38,029 bases of DNA, from assembly GCA_017531765.1 (NCBI GenBank), contig JAFXKJ010000118.1, forward strand, positions 1 to 38,029, written 5' to 3'. A model generated the notes under the pieces. The model had not been told where the DNA came from, made no database searches, and saw nothing but the letters and a program-made list of their open reading frames with translations. This document shows positions 7,212 to 13,536 of the stretch, piece after piece. The stretch is from Clostridia bacterium (GTDB lineage Bacteria > Bacillota > Clostridia > Oscillospirales > CAG-272). Numbering within the stretch: position 1 is the stretch's first letter; each line of letters begins with the position of its first letter. The translations under genes were made by a program, and so were the position numbers.

Positions 7212-7826
7212 TTAATAAGTCGGGCTGTCAAGCCTCCAACCGTTTTCCGTCATTATCATGTTGAGCGTAACCTCACCCGCATTCTCTCCGTCAACGAAGG
7301 ACTGCACGGAAATGATAACAGTTCCACTCTTCTGTTTTACCACCTTGATACTTTCGACGTCGTAGGTGCGCTCAAGCTCCATTATATCCTCATCCGTCAA
7401 CGGGAGGATTACAAGCTCGTCGTTATAGGTAACAAATCTTGCATCCACAAGCTTTGTGGTGTCGATTCCGTCTTCGCCGTTCTCATCCAGCGAAAATCCG
7501 CTGAACGCTCTCTCGAAGAGAAGCGCGCAGTATCCTTCCGAGTACACCTTTAGGGCGGCTGCTTTTAGCTCTTCCTCAGTGTGGTACGGGCTATCCTCGG
7601 CAATTTTGAGATACTGCATAATGTCCTCGCCCTCAGGCTCTACCCCGGGGAGTCCTTCGCCGAAGAAAATTTCGTTGATCTCATAGGACTCTTCGATAAG
7701 CTCTGCGGCAGCAGTCTTTATCTCTTCCTCGCTATAAGTCTTACCGCAGGATGTAAAAGACAACAGTAGAACAACGGCAGCGACAAGAGCCGCTGCTCGC
7801 AGGATCGTTTTGGTTATTCTTTTCAT
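7212..7826 (-). CDS. Putative lipoprotein of unknown function
   Basis: No family was recognised. The N-terminus is a lipoprotein signal: basic MKRITK, a hydrophobic stretch and a lipobox F-T-S-C27-G. The mature part (about 178 aa) is acidic, rich in E and D, with no transmembrane segment, and should sit on the outer face of the membrane. The last third alternates beta-strand-like segments (VIISVQSFVDG, VTLNMIMTENGWRLDSPTY), resembling small secreted ligand-binding or NTF2-like folds, but this is a guess. It follows the methylglyoxal-synthase-like gene by 12 bases and ends the operon before a clear terminator. No strong Shine-Dalgarno is visible. Confidence 0.75.
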   Translation of the reverse strand: MKRITKTILRAAALVAAVVLLLSFTSCGKTYSEEEIKTAAAELIEESYEINEIFFGEGLPGVEPEGEDIMQYLKIAEDSPYHTEEELKAAALKVYSEGYCALLFERAFSGFSLDENGEDGIDTTKLVDARFVTYNDELVILPLTDEDIMELERTYDVESIKVVKQKSGTVIISVQSFVDGENAGEVTLNMIMTENGWRLDSPTY

Positions 7827-7838
7827 AGCGTCTTCAGA

Positions 7839-8282
7839 TCAATACAGAATCCCGCGGCGGCGGCGATTATAGTCCGAACGGGGATTTACGATCTCTCTCC
7901 AGTCAAGGTCGCCTCTGTCAAGGGCACAGATAAGTACCTCAGCCGTAGCGATATTGGTAGCAACGGGAACGTTGTGCACGTCGCACATACGGAGAAGATT
8001 GTAATCAGCTTCTTCAAGCTCGCGGTTTGCATTGGGAGTGGTACTGCGGAAGTAGAGAAGCACGTCTATCTCGTTATAGGAGATGCGGGACGTGATCTGC
8101 TGCTGACCGCCGTGTTCACCTGCCATAAGAAGATCAATTTCAAGTCCTGTGGCCTCGGATACATATCTACCGGTGGTGCTGGTCGCGCAAATATGATGCT
8201 TCGACAAAATTCCACAGTAAGCTATGCAAAATTGTGTCATTAATTCTTTTTTAGTATCGTCAGCTATAAGGGCGATGTCCAT
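7839..8282 (-). CDS. Methylglyoxal-synthase-like protein with altered active site
   Basis: Length (147 aa) and overall sequence match methylglyoxal synthase (MgsA), which converts dihydroxyacetone phosphate to methylglyoxal: IALIADD at the N-terminus, ATSTTGR, ATGLEI, GGxQQI and C-D-V-H-N-V-P-V-A-T-N-I-A-T-A-E. However, key residues of characterised enzymes are replaced. The A-H-D histidine is D8; the catalytic Asp of GGDQQ is Q60; and the RDPL...PHEPD loop (second Asp and the His) reads RSTTPNANRELEEAD. It may be a non-canonical or non-catalytic MGS-fold protein. AAAGGA precedes the ATG. It lies between a MinD-like ATPase and a lipoprotein in one operon. Confidence 0.85.
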   Translation of the reverse strand: MDIALIADDTKKELMTQFCIAYCGILSKHHICATSTTGRYVSEATGLEIDLLMAGEHGGQQQITSRISYNEIDVLLYFRSTTPNANRELEEADYNLLRMCDVHNVPVATNIATAEVLICALDRGDLDWREIVNPRSDYNRRRRGILY

Positions 8283-8340
8283 AGGTAAGTATCCTTTCTT
8301 TATTTATTTTGAATTTTTATAGTCAATTATACTTAACACG

Positions 8341-9159
8341 TCATAAAACGGTTCTGCGCCGTTCTTTTTTCATTCCGGTGAAAAGGGGAGTTTCAATTCC
8401 CTGAATACGCCTTGCAATATTGCGTGAGGCGGGAATCACGGGGGATGCTTTATGGGGAAGAAGCCCCGCATCCTGTCTTTCGGGCATACCTCTGTCCTCG
8501 GGAATTACACCGATACATCTGACGGAGCAACCGTCGATCATATCGAGAATACCCGCCCTGCCGCCGTGTCGCGCGGCATTGATATTAAAATTATTTATAA
8601 GAAGTCTGACCTCTCTCACCTTGGCACAGTCCGCAAGCCTTGCGGCTGTGGTCTCGGCGGCTCTGATGGCAGTTTTACTCTGTTCGGAAACTACAATTGC
8701 AAGCTCGGCAAAGCCGTTCCCCACCACAAGGGGGATTCTGCTGTCAGCACCCGTGTCACACACCACGTAATCCGCCCCCGACTCCTCGCAAAGTCTCAGG
8801 AGAGCCTCGGGGATCCTGTCATACGCGTCCTCACCCGCCGCCTCAAAGGCTGTCTCCGACGGGGCGGGGCAAAGGAGAAGCTTGCCCTCTCCGTGAGTTC
8901 TCTTCTGTTTTGCATATCCCGTCACAGGAATGAGCACTGCATCCGCACTGCATCTTTCAAGAAGATAATCGTCAAAGGTAAAGAGAACCTTGTCGCTGAC
9001 ACCCAAAATAAGGTCAAGGCTTCTGGATCTGAAATCAAGATCCACTATCACAGTGTTATATCCGTCCTCCGCAAGAGCAGTTGCCACAAGACACGCGGAG
9101 GTTGACTTACCGACTCCGCCCTTCAGCGAGGAAAAGAGTATTTTTCCGCCACATTTCAT
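8341..9159 (-). CDS. MinD/ParA-like P-loop ATPase
   Basis: The deviant Walker A motif KGGVGKST (13-20) and the D-L-D switch segment (39-41, followed by R-S-R-S-L-D-L-I-L-G) place it in the MinD/ParA/FlhG superfamily of ATPases, which cycle on membranes or DNA. Length, 272 aa, is similar to MinD. No minC, minE, parB, parS-like site or flagellar gene is nearby, and the basic C-terminus (M-K-K-E-R-R-R) is not a classical MinD amphipathic helix, so the cargo is unknown. It is first in an operon with the MGS-like protein and a lipoprotein. It has its own consensus promoter and a leader of about 100 bases. Confidence 0.85.
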   Translation of the reverse strand: MKCGGKILFSSLKGGVGKSTSACLVATALAEDGYNTVIVDLDFRSRSLDLILGVSDKVLFTFDDYLLERCSADAVLIPVTGYAKQKRTHGEGKLLLCPAPSETAFEAAGEDAYDRIPEALLRLCEESGADYVVCDTGADSRIPLVVGNGFAELAIVVSEQSKTAIRAAETTAARLADCAKVREVRLLINNFNINAARHGGRAGILDMIDGCSVRCIGVIPEDRGMPERQDAGLLPHKASPVIPASRNIARRIQGIETPLFTGMKKERRRTVL

Positions 9160-9202
9160 CTTTGTGAAACCGTCTCCTTCCGAGGTGATAGCTACTTGGC
9201 AC

Positions 9203-9259
9203 AGCCGACGTCTCCATACCTCAGTCTGCCGTCAGCCGAAGAAAAGTGCTTTTTCGCAC
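9203..9259 (-). promoter_or_regulatory. Potentially structured leader of the MinD-like operon
   Basis: In the minus-strand transcript, after the start near 9264, there is a hairpin GTGC-gaaaaa-GCAC (9259-9246). Next is an eight-pair stem GGCTGACG (9237-9230) with CGTCGGCT (9210-9203), including two wobbles, around a 19-base loop. The gene starts at 9159. I could not match this to a known riboswitch class. With the two divergent promoters, it accounts for most of the 306-base gap between the MinD-like gene and murJ. Confidence 0.4.
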
Positions 9260-9270
9260 CTTACCCTTAA

Positions 9271-9300
9271 ATTATATCACTAGTACATACATCATGTCAA
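9271..9300 (-). promoter_or_regulatory. Consensus promoter of the MinD-like operon
   Basis: On the minus strand: TTGACA (9300-9295), 18-base spacer, TATAAT (9276-9271). Both hexamers are perfect. It points away from the murJ promoter. Confidence 0.85.
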
Positions 9301-9395
9301 TAGGATTCCGCAATATTTTGTTACTCTTCACAAAAATATTATGAAATTCCCGCCTAATTTTACCTTCATTAAAGTGCCGAAGTTACCTTGAAACA

Positions 9396-9424
9396 TTGAC
9401 ATGGCATCAGTTTTGTGGTATATT
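9396..9424 (+). promoter_or_regulatory. Consensus promoter of the murJ operon
   Basis: TTGACA (9396-9401), 17-base spacer, TATATT (9419-9424), predicted start near 9431. This lies downstream of an in-frame ATG at 9415 and rules that codon out as the murJ start. Between this and the divergent promoter is an AT-rich inverted repeat (9312-9321 with 9330-9340). Confidence 0.85.
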
Positions 9425-9465
9425 GTATGTGGATAATTTTACTCTTTTTTACGGACGGTTTATTA

Positions 9466-11019
9466 ATGGGTATGGAAAACAAAGAAAACAAGAAAAAAGG
9501 ACTCCTTGGTTATGCCGCCATAATGGGCGTGATAATCATGCTTTCAAAGCTTCTCGGTCTGTTCCGCGATATTTTGGTTGCACGCTTTTACGGCATGGGC
9601 ACTGAGGCTGTGGCGTACGAGGCGGCGTCCCGTCTGCCCGTCACGGTTTTCGACCTTGTTATCGGCGGAGTCGTCACGTCTGCTTTCATCCCCGTGTTCA
9701 ACTCACTGATGGTCAAAAAAGGCAAAAAGGAAGCCATGGGATTTGCCAACGCCTACGTGAATTTCATTCTCATCGTCTGCATCGTCATTGCCGCTGTGGG
9801 AGTCATTTTCGCAAAGCAGCTCATGTGGCTTATCGCTCCCGAAATTTCCGGTGAAGCCGCCTCTCTTGCCGTTGATCTGACAAGGATCATGTTCCCCATG
9901 ATCATATTCACAGGGCTTGCCTTCTCCTTCGTCGGTATCCTTCAGTCAATGGGCGAATATAACATTCCCGCGCTGATCAGTCTCGTTTCAAACGTGATCA
10001 TGGTATGCTATCTTTTCACCCTCAACACTTTCTTCGGTGTTGTGGGACTTGCCGTGGCAATGGTCATCGGTTGGCTGGCGCAGGCTCTCGTTCAGGTGCC
10101 CAAAGCGTACTCTCTCGGCTTCAGATACAAGCCCACATTAAAAATCTTTGACGAAAACATCGGAAGAGCCGCAAAAAATGCGCTCCCCATTCTGATCGGC
10201 ACGTGGACCACTCCGGTGTGCAACCTTATCAACTCACGCTACGCCTCGGGAATCGAGGAAGGCCGCGGCATGACCGCCATCGGTTACGCCAACAGACTTT
10301 ATATCATGATAGTCGGCGTGTTCTCCTTTGTCGCCACTAACCTTCTCTTCCCCTACTTTTCGAGAGCCGAGGCTGAGGGTGACCGTGACGGAGCAAAGCG
10401 TATGATACGCACCTCTGTCAAGACCCTCGTTTACATCATCGCTCCCATCGCGGCAGGTATCATGCTCCTTTCCGTGCCGTTCACCTCACTTGTTTACGAA
10501 AGAGGTGCGTTCACCTCCTCCGATACCGCCCTCACCGCGACAGCACTCTCACGCTATGCCGTGGGTATGCTGTTCATGGCGGCTAACGAGGTAATAGTAA
10601 AGGCACTCTTCGCCGCTGAAAAGCCGAGGGTATCCATGATATCCTCCATCATCTCAATGACCTTCAACGTTGCCACTGTGATCCTTCTCGGCGAAAGACT
10701 GGGAGTCGGCGGTATCGCCCTCATATCAGCAGTTGCTACCCTTGTAAACCTGGCAATCAACGTGGCAGTGTCCCATAGACTTGGCATCTGCCGCTTTACC
10801 CTTCGGGATATTCTCGACTTTGGTGTTTCCGTGATCTCGGCGGCAGCTATGATACCCGCTGTGTTGTTTATTTCGGATAGTTTCACATCAAACATTGTTG
10901 TGATCCTGCTTTCCGTTGCCGCGGCAGCTCCCATCTACTTCGTCGTAAGCTTCCTTCTTCGCTCGGAGGAGGCGAAATTCGTAATGAGCGCAGTAAGAAA
11001 GAAGCTCCGCCGCATATAA
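9466..11019 (+). CDS. murJ: Lipid II flippase MurJ (MviN family)
   Basis: MurJ flips the peptidoglycan precursor lipid II across the cytoplasmic membrane. The protein (517 aa from this start) has the usual 14 hydrophobic segments of the MOP superfamily and the family's N-terminal pattern S-K-L-L-G-L-F-R-D-I-L-V-A-R-F-Y-G, then D-x-x-x-x-A-Y/A-R-L-P, V-I-G-G-V-V-T-S-A-F-I-P-V-F. Start choice: the frame opens at 9415, but the promoter start point lies after that, so the ATG at 9466 (or the one at 9472) is used. It opens the long plus-strand operon that runs to 18722. Confidence 0.92.
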   Translation: MGMENKENKKKGLLGYAAIMGVIIMLSKLLGLFRDILVARFYGMGTEAVAYEAASRLPVTVFDLVIGGVVTSAFIPVFNSLMVKKGKKEAMGFANAYVNFILIVCIVIAAVGVIFAKQLMWLIAPEISGEAASLAVDLTRIMFPMIIFTGLAFSFVGILQSMGEYNIPALISLVSNVIMVCYLFTLNTFFGVVGLAVAMVIGWLAQALVQVPKAYSLGFRYKPTLKIFDENIGRAAKNALPILIGTWTTPVCNLINSRYASGIEEGRGMTAIGYANRLYIMIVGVFSFVATNLLFPYFSRAEAEGDRDGAKRMIRTSVKTLVYIIAPIAAGIMLLSVPFTSLVYERGAFTSSDTALTATALSRYAVGMLFMAANEVIVKALFAAEKPRVSMISSIISMTFNVATVILLGERLGVGGIALISAVATLVNLAINVAVSHRLGICRFTLRDILDFGVSVISAAAMIPAVLFISDSFTSNIVVILLSVAAAAPIYFVVSFLLRSEEAKFVMSAVRKKLRRI

Positions 11020-11090
11020 GACGCCCTTTGCGAAAAGAATAAAGCAAGGCTTCAATTATTCAAAATTCAAGAAAAGGTTTGGCTATAAAA

Positions 11091-12224
11091 ATGAGAAAAA
11101 TCAAGGTCATTCACATTCTGACAGATACAAATATCGGCGGCGCCGGTACTCTCCTTATTAACTATCTCCGCTGTTTTGACAGAGAAAAATACGACATTTC
11201 CGTATGCCTTCCCGAGGGTGCGGCTCTGACTCCCAAGGTTGAGGAGGTAGGATACCGGGTTATCCCACTGAAGCACGGTCACGATAAATCCTTTGACATG
11301 GCAGGAGTGTCCGAATACAAAAAAATATTCAAAGCGGAAAAGCCCGATATAGTTCACACCCACTCCGCATTCTCCGCAAAGCTTGCGGCATTCCTCGGCG
11401 GAGTAAAGAGCCGTATCTACACCCGTCACTGCACCTTTGAGATGCCCCGAAAGCTGACCACCTTCCCCGGAAAGCAGATCAACGGCTTGATCAACAACAC
11501 CCTCGCTACACAGATCATCGCGGTAGCGGATTCCGCAAAAGACAATCTCACGGAAACGGGTATCTCCGAAAAGAAGATCACCGTTATCGTCAACGGAGTC
11601 CTTCCCCTGAGAGAGGTTACACCTGAAGAGGTGGAGGCAAAGAAACGTGAGCTGGGCATATGTGACGGTGACTTCGTATGCGGTATCGCCGCACGTCTTG
11701 AGCACTACAAGGGTCACGCATATCTCCTTGACACGGTAGCCGAGATCGCAAAAACACATAAAAACATCAAGGTCCTCATCATGGGACGCGGTACCGAGGA
11801 AGAAAATCTCAAGGCAAAGGCGAAGGAGCTTGGAATCGAAGACAATATCATCTTCACGGGCTTTATCACCGATCTTGCCCCCTATTATCACGTAATGGAT
11901 CTTGGACTTAACTGTTCCTACGGAACAGAGGCAACCTCTATGGCTCTCGGCGAGGGCATGAGCCTCAGCATTCCCGCGGTCGTTACCTCCTTCGGAGGCA
12001 ACCCCTACATGGTAGAGGATGACGTAAACGGATACCTCGTTCCCATCAAGGATCCTCACGCAATGGCTGAGGCTATCGTGAAGATCATGGACGATAAGGC
12101 TCTCAGAGATAAGCTGGGCGCAGGTGCGAGACGTATGTTTGAAGAAAGGTTCACCGCCGAAGCCATGACAAGGAAATTAGAAGCGATCTACGACGCGGAA
12201 GCAAAGAGGATCAAGGTAAAATAA
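11091..12224 (+). CDS. Glycosyltransferase family 4 protein
   Basis: A GT-B fold, retaining glycosyltransferase. The N-terminal domain has H-I-L-T-D-T-N-I-G-G-A-G-T (acceptor side). The C-terminal domain has A-A-R-L-E-H-Y-K-G-H-A-Y-L-L (nucleotide-sugar phosphate contacts), V-L-I-M-G-R-G-T-E-E, and the E-x7-E region G-T-E-A-T-S-M-A-L-G-E-G. Length, 377 aa, is usual for family GT4. The sugar and acceptor cannot be predicted; its place after murJ suggests cell-envelope polysaccharide or glycolipid. A TTG four codons upstream is possible, but AAGG would then be only two bases away, so the ATG at 11091 was chosen. Confidence 0.87.
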   Translation: MRKIKVIHILTDTNIGGAGTLLINYLRCFDREKYDISVCLPEGAALTPKVEEVGYRVIPLKHGHDKSFDMAGVSEYKKIFKAEKPDIVHTHSAFSAKLAAFLGGVKSRIYTRHCTFEMPRKLTTFPGKQINGLINNTLATQIIAVADSAKDNLTETGISEKKITVIVNGVLPLREVTPEEVEAKKRELGICDGDFVCGIAARLEHYKGHAYLLDTVAEIAKTHKNIKVLIMGRGTEEENLKAKAKELGIEDNIIFTGFITDLAPYYHVMDLGLNCSYGTEATSMALGEGMSLSIPAVVTSFGGNPYMVEDDVNGYLVPIKDPHAMAEAIVKIMDDKALRDKLGAGARRMFEERFTAEAMTRKLEAIYDAEAKRIKVK

Positions 12225-12228
12225 ACGT

Positions 12229-12558
12229 ATGGAAACCAAAAGATTCACTAAAAACGACAGCGGCTTTATATGCGCCGCCTGCGGACGGGAGGTCGAGCCT
12301 CTGGGATATACCTCACGAAACCACTGCCCATACTGTCTCGCCTCCCTCCACCTTGATATTAACCCCGGCGACCGTGCCGCTGACTGCGGCGGTGTTATGG
12401 ACGCGGTAAAGACTGATCCCGATCCCAAAAAGGGATTCATTATTTACCACAAATGCCGTAAGTGCGGCGAGATCAGGCGGAACAAGGCGGCTCTTGACCC
12501 ACGGGGTCAACAGGACAATATGGACCTGCTCATCTCTCTCACCGCAAAAGAGCTCTGA
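12229..12558 (+). CDS. RNHCP domain protein
   Basis: Short (109 aa) zinc-binding protein of the RNHCP family, named after the signature visible here as S29-R-N-H-C-P-Y-C36. Two further cysteine pairs, C15xxC18 and C76xxC79, complete likely zinc sites. The function of the family is not established; the cysteine pattern resembles small RNA-binding or ribosome-associated zinc ribbons. The gene begins four bases after the glycosyltransferase stop and is followed by a small membrane protein gene. Confidence 0.85.
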   Translation: METKRFTKNDSGFICAACGREVEPLGYTSRNHCPYCLASLHLDINPGDRAADCGGVMDAVKTDPDPKKGFIIYHKCRKCGEIRRNKAALDPRGQQDNMDLLISLTAKEL

Positions 12559-12622
12559 GCTCGCATATATCTCACCCCTTCGGTAATACTATGAAAAAGT
12601 ATTGCGTATTTTCGGAGAGAGT

Positions 12623-12745
12623 ATGAGAGCTTGGTATTTTATTCATAAATTTCTCAGAGGCATTGCACTCGGAATGGCTTGCGGAGGTATTTTCACTCTG
12701 CTTCTTGCCATAAGCGCCGTAGTCTGTATACGTATTCTCACGTAG
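12623..12745 (+). CDS. Small membrane protein (40 aa), unrecognised
   Basis: An ATG at 12623 with GGAG five bases upstream opens a 40-codon frame ending in TAG at 12743-12745. The product begins MRAWYFIHKFLRGIAL and continues as one strongly hydrophobic helix with two glycines after the cysteine (M-A-C-G-G-I-F-T-L-L-L-A-I-S-A-V-V-C-I-R), so a single-pass membrane peptide with a basic N-terminus is predicted. It fills the gap between the RNHCP gene and rsuA on the same strand. No homologue was recognised. The good ribosome binding site and membrane-type composition support it; length alone would not. Confidence 0.55.
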   Translation: MRAWYFIHKFLRGIALGMACGGIFTLLLAISAVVCIRILT

Positions 12746-12792
12746 ACCGAAGGCGCACTTCTGCCTCATGTGCATATATTTTGGAGAACACA

Positions 12793-13515
12793 ATGAGACT
12801 TGACAAATTTTTATCCGCCATCGGGGTTCTCTCCCGCAGAGAATCCTCGGGGGCGATCAGACACAAAAAAGTAACCGTAAACGGTCTTCCCGTAAGGTCG
12901 GGCGCGGTGCAGATCGATCCCGAGCGTGACGTTATTGCCTACAAGGGTGAAACTCTCCGCTGGAAGGCAAAGTTCTACGTTATGCTCAACAAGCCTGAGG
13001 GGACTATCAGCTCTACAGAGGACTCGGAACGCACCGTGATGAAGCTCCTTCCTCCCGAATACGAGAGGGCGGGATGCTTCCCCTGCGGACGGCTCGACGT
13101 TGACACGGTGGGACTCCTTCTCATCACCAACGACGGAGATACCGCCCACGCACTGCTCTCCCCCAAGCGCCACGTGGCAAAAAGCTACCGTTTCCGTTGC
13201 AGTGAGCCACTCACCGAGGAAATGATAGCACGTCTTGAAAACGGTGTCGACCTGGGGGACTTCAAAACAGCTCCCGCAAAGCTTGAGATGGACACTCCCA
13301 CTGAGGGTGTGATCAGCATTTCCGAGGGAAAATTTCATCAGATCAAGCGTATGCTCGCGAGCGTTGGAAGCGGAATCGAATTCCTTGAGAGGATCAAATT
13401 CGGTCCCCTTGAGCTTGACGGGTCTCTGGAGAGAGGAGCTTTCCGCGAGCTTACCGAGGAGGAAATTGACTCTCTTTTGGAGGCGGCAAATAATTCCCCG
13501 CAAGGCGCAATTTAA
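12793..13515 (+). CDS. Pseudouridine synthase, RsuA/RluB family
   Basis: Isomerises a specific uridine of rRNA to pseudouridine. It has an N-terminal S4 RNA-binding domain (residues 1-47, beginning MRLDKFLSAIGVLSRRE) and the catalytic motif G99-R-L-D102-V-D-T-V-G-L-L with D102 as nucleophile, then K-x-Y-R-F and F-H-Q-I-K-R-M-L. At 240 aa it resembles RsuA (16S position 516) more than the longer RluB, but the target is not proven. GGAG lies eight bases before the ATG at 12793. A longer in-frame extension upstream overlaps the small membrane protein gene and was not used. Confidence 0.9.
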   Translation: MRLDKFLSAIGVLSRRESSGAIRHKKVTVNGLPVRSGAVQIDPERDVIAYKGETLRWKAKFYVMLNKPEGTISSTEDSERTVMKLLPPEYERAGCFPCGRLDVDTVGLLLITNDGDTAHALLSPKRHVAKSYRFRCSEPLTEEMIARLENGVDLGDFKTAPAKLEMDTPTEGVISISEGKFHQIKRMLASVGSGIEFLERIKFGPLELDGSLERGAFRELTEEEIDSLLEAANNSPQGAI

Positions 13516-13536
13516 CTGAAACGAAGTGAAAAAGCA

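Noticed and set aside
8452-9105. A 217-codon plus-strand frame inside the MinD-like gene
   Set aside because: Shadow frame; the opposite strand encodes intact Walker motifs, and the frame has no ribosome binding site.
9160-9264. A known riboswitch (tested by eye against ydaO, c-di-GMP, ZTP, SAM and guanidine types)
   Set aside because: None of the conserved core sequences could be matched; kept only as a structured leader.
9415-9465. ATG at 9415 as the murJ start
   Set aside because: It lies between the -35 and -10 elements of the consensus promoter, upstream of the predicted transcription start.
11067-12059. A 330-codon open frame on the minus strand opposite the glycosyltransferase
   Set aside because: It mirrors the codon structure of a clear GT4 gene, has no ribosome binding site and its product is unlike any protein family.
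12591-12626. An 11-codon upstream frame ending at the ATG of the small membrane protein
   Set aside because: No ribosome binding site is visible and it is too short to list as a gene; mentioned only as possible translational coupling.
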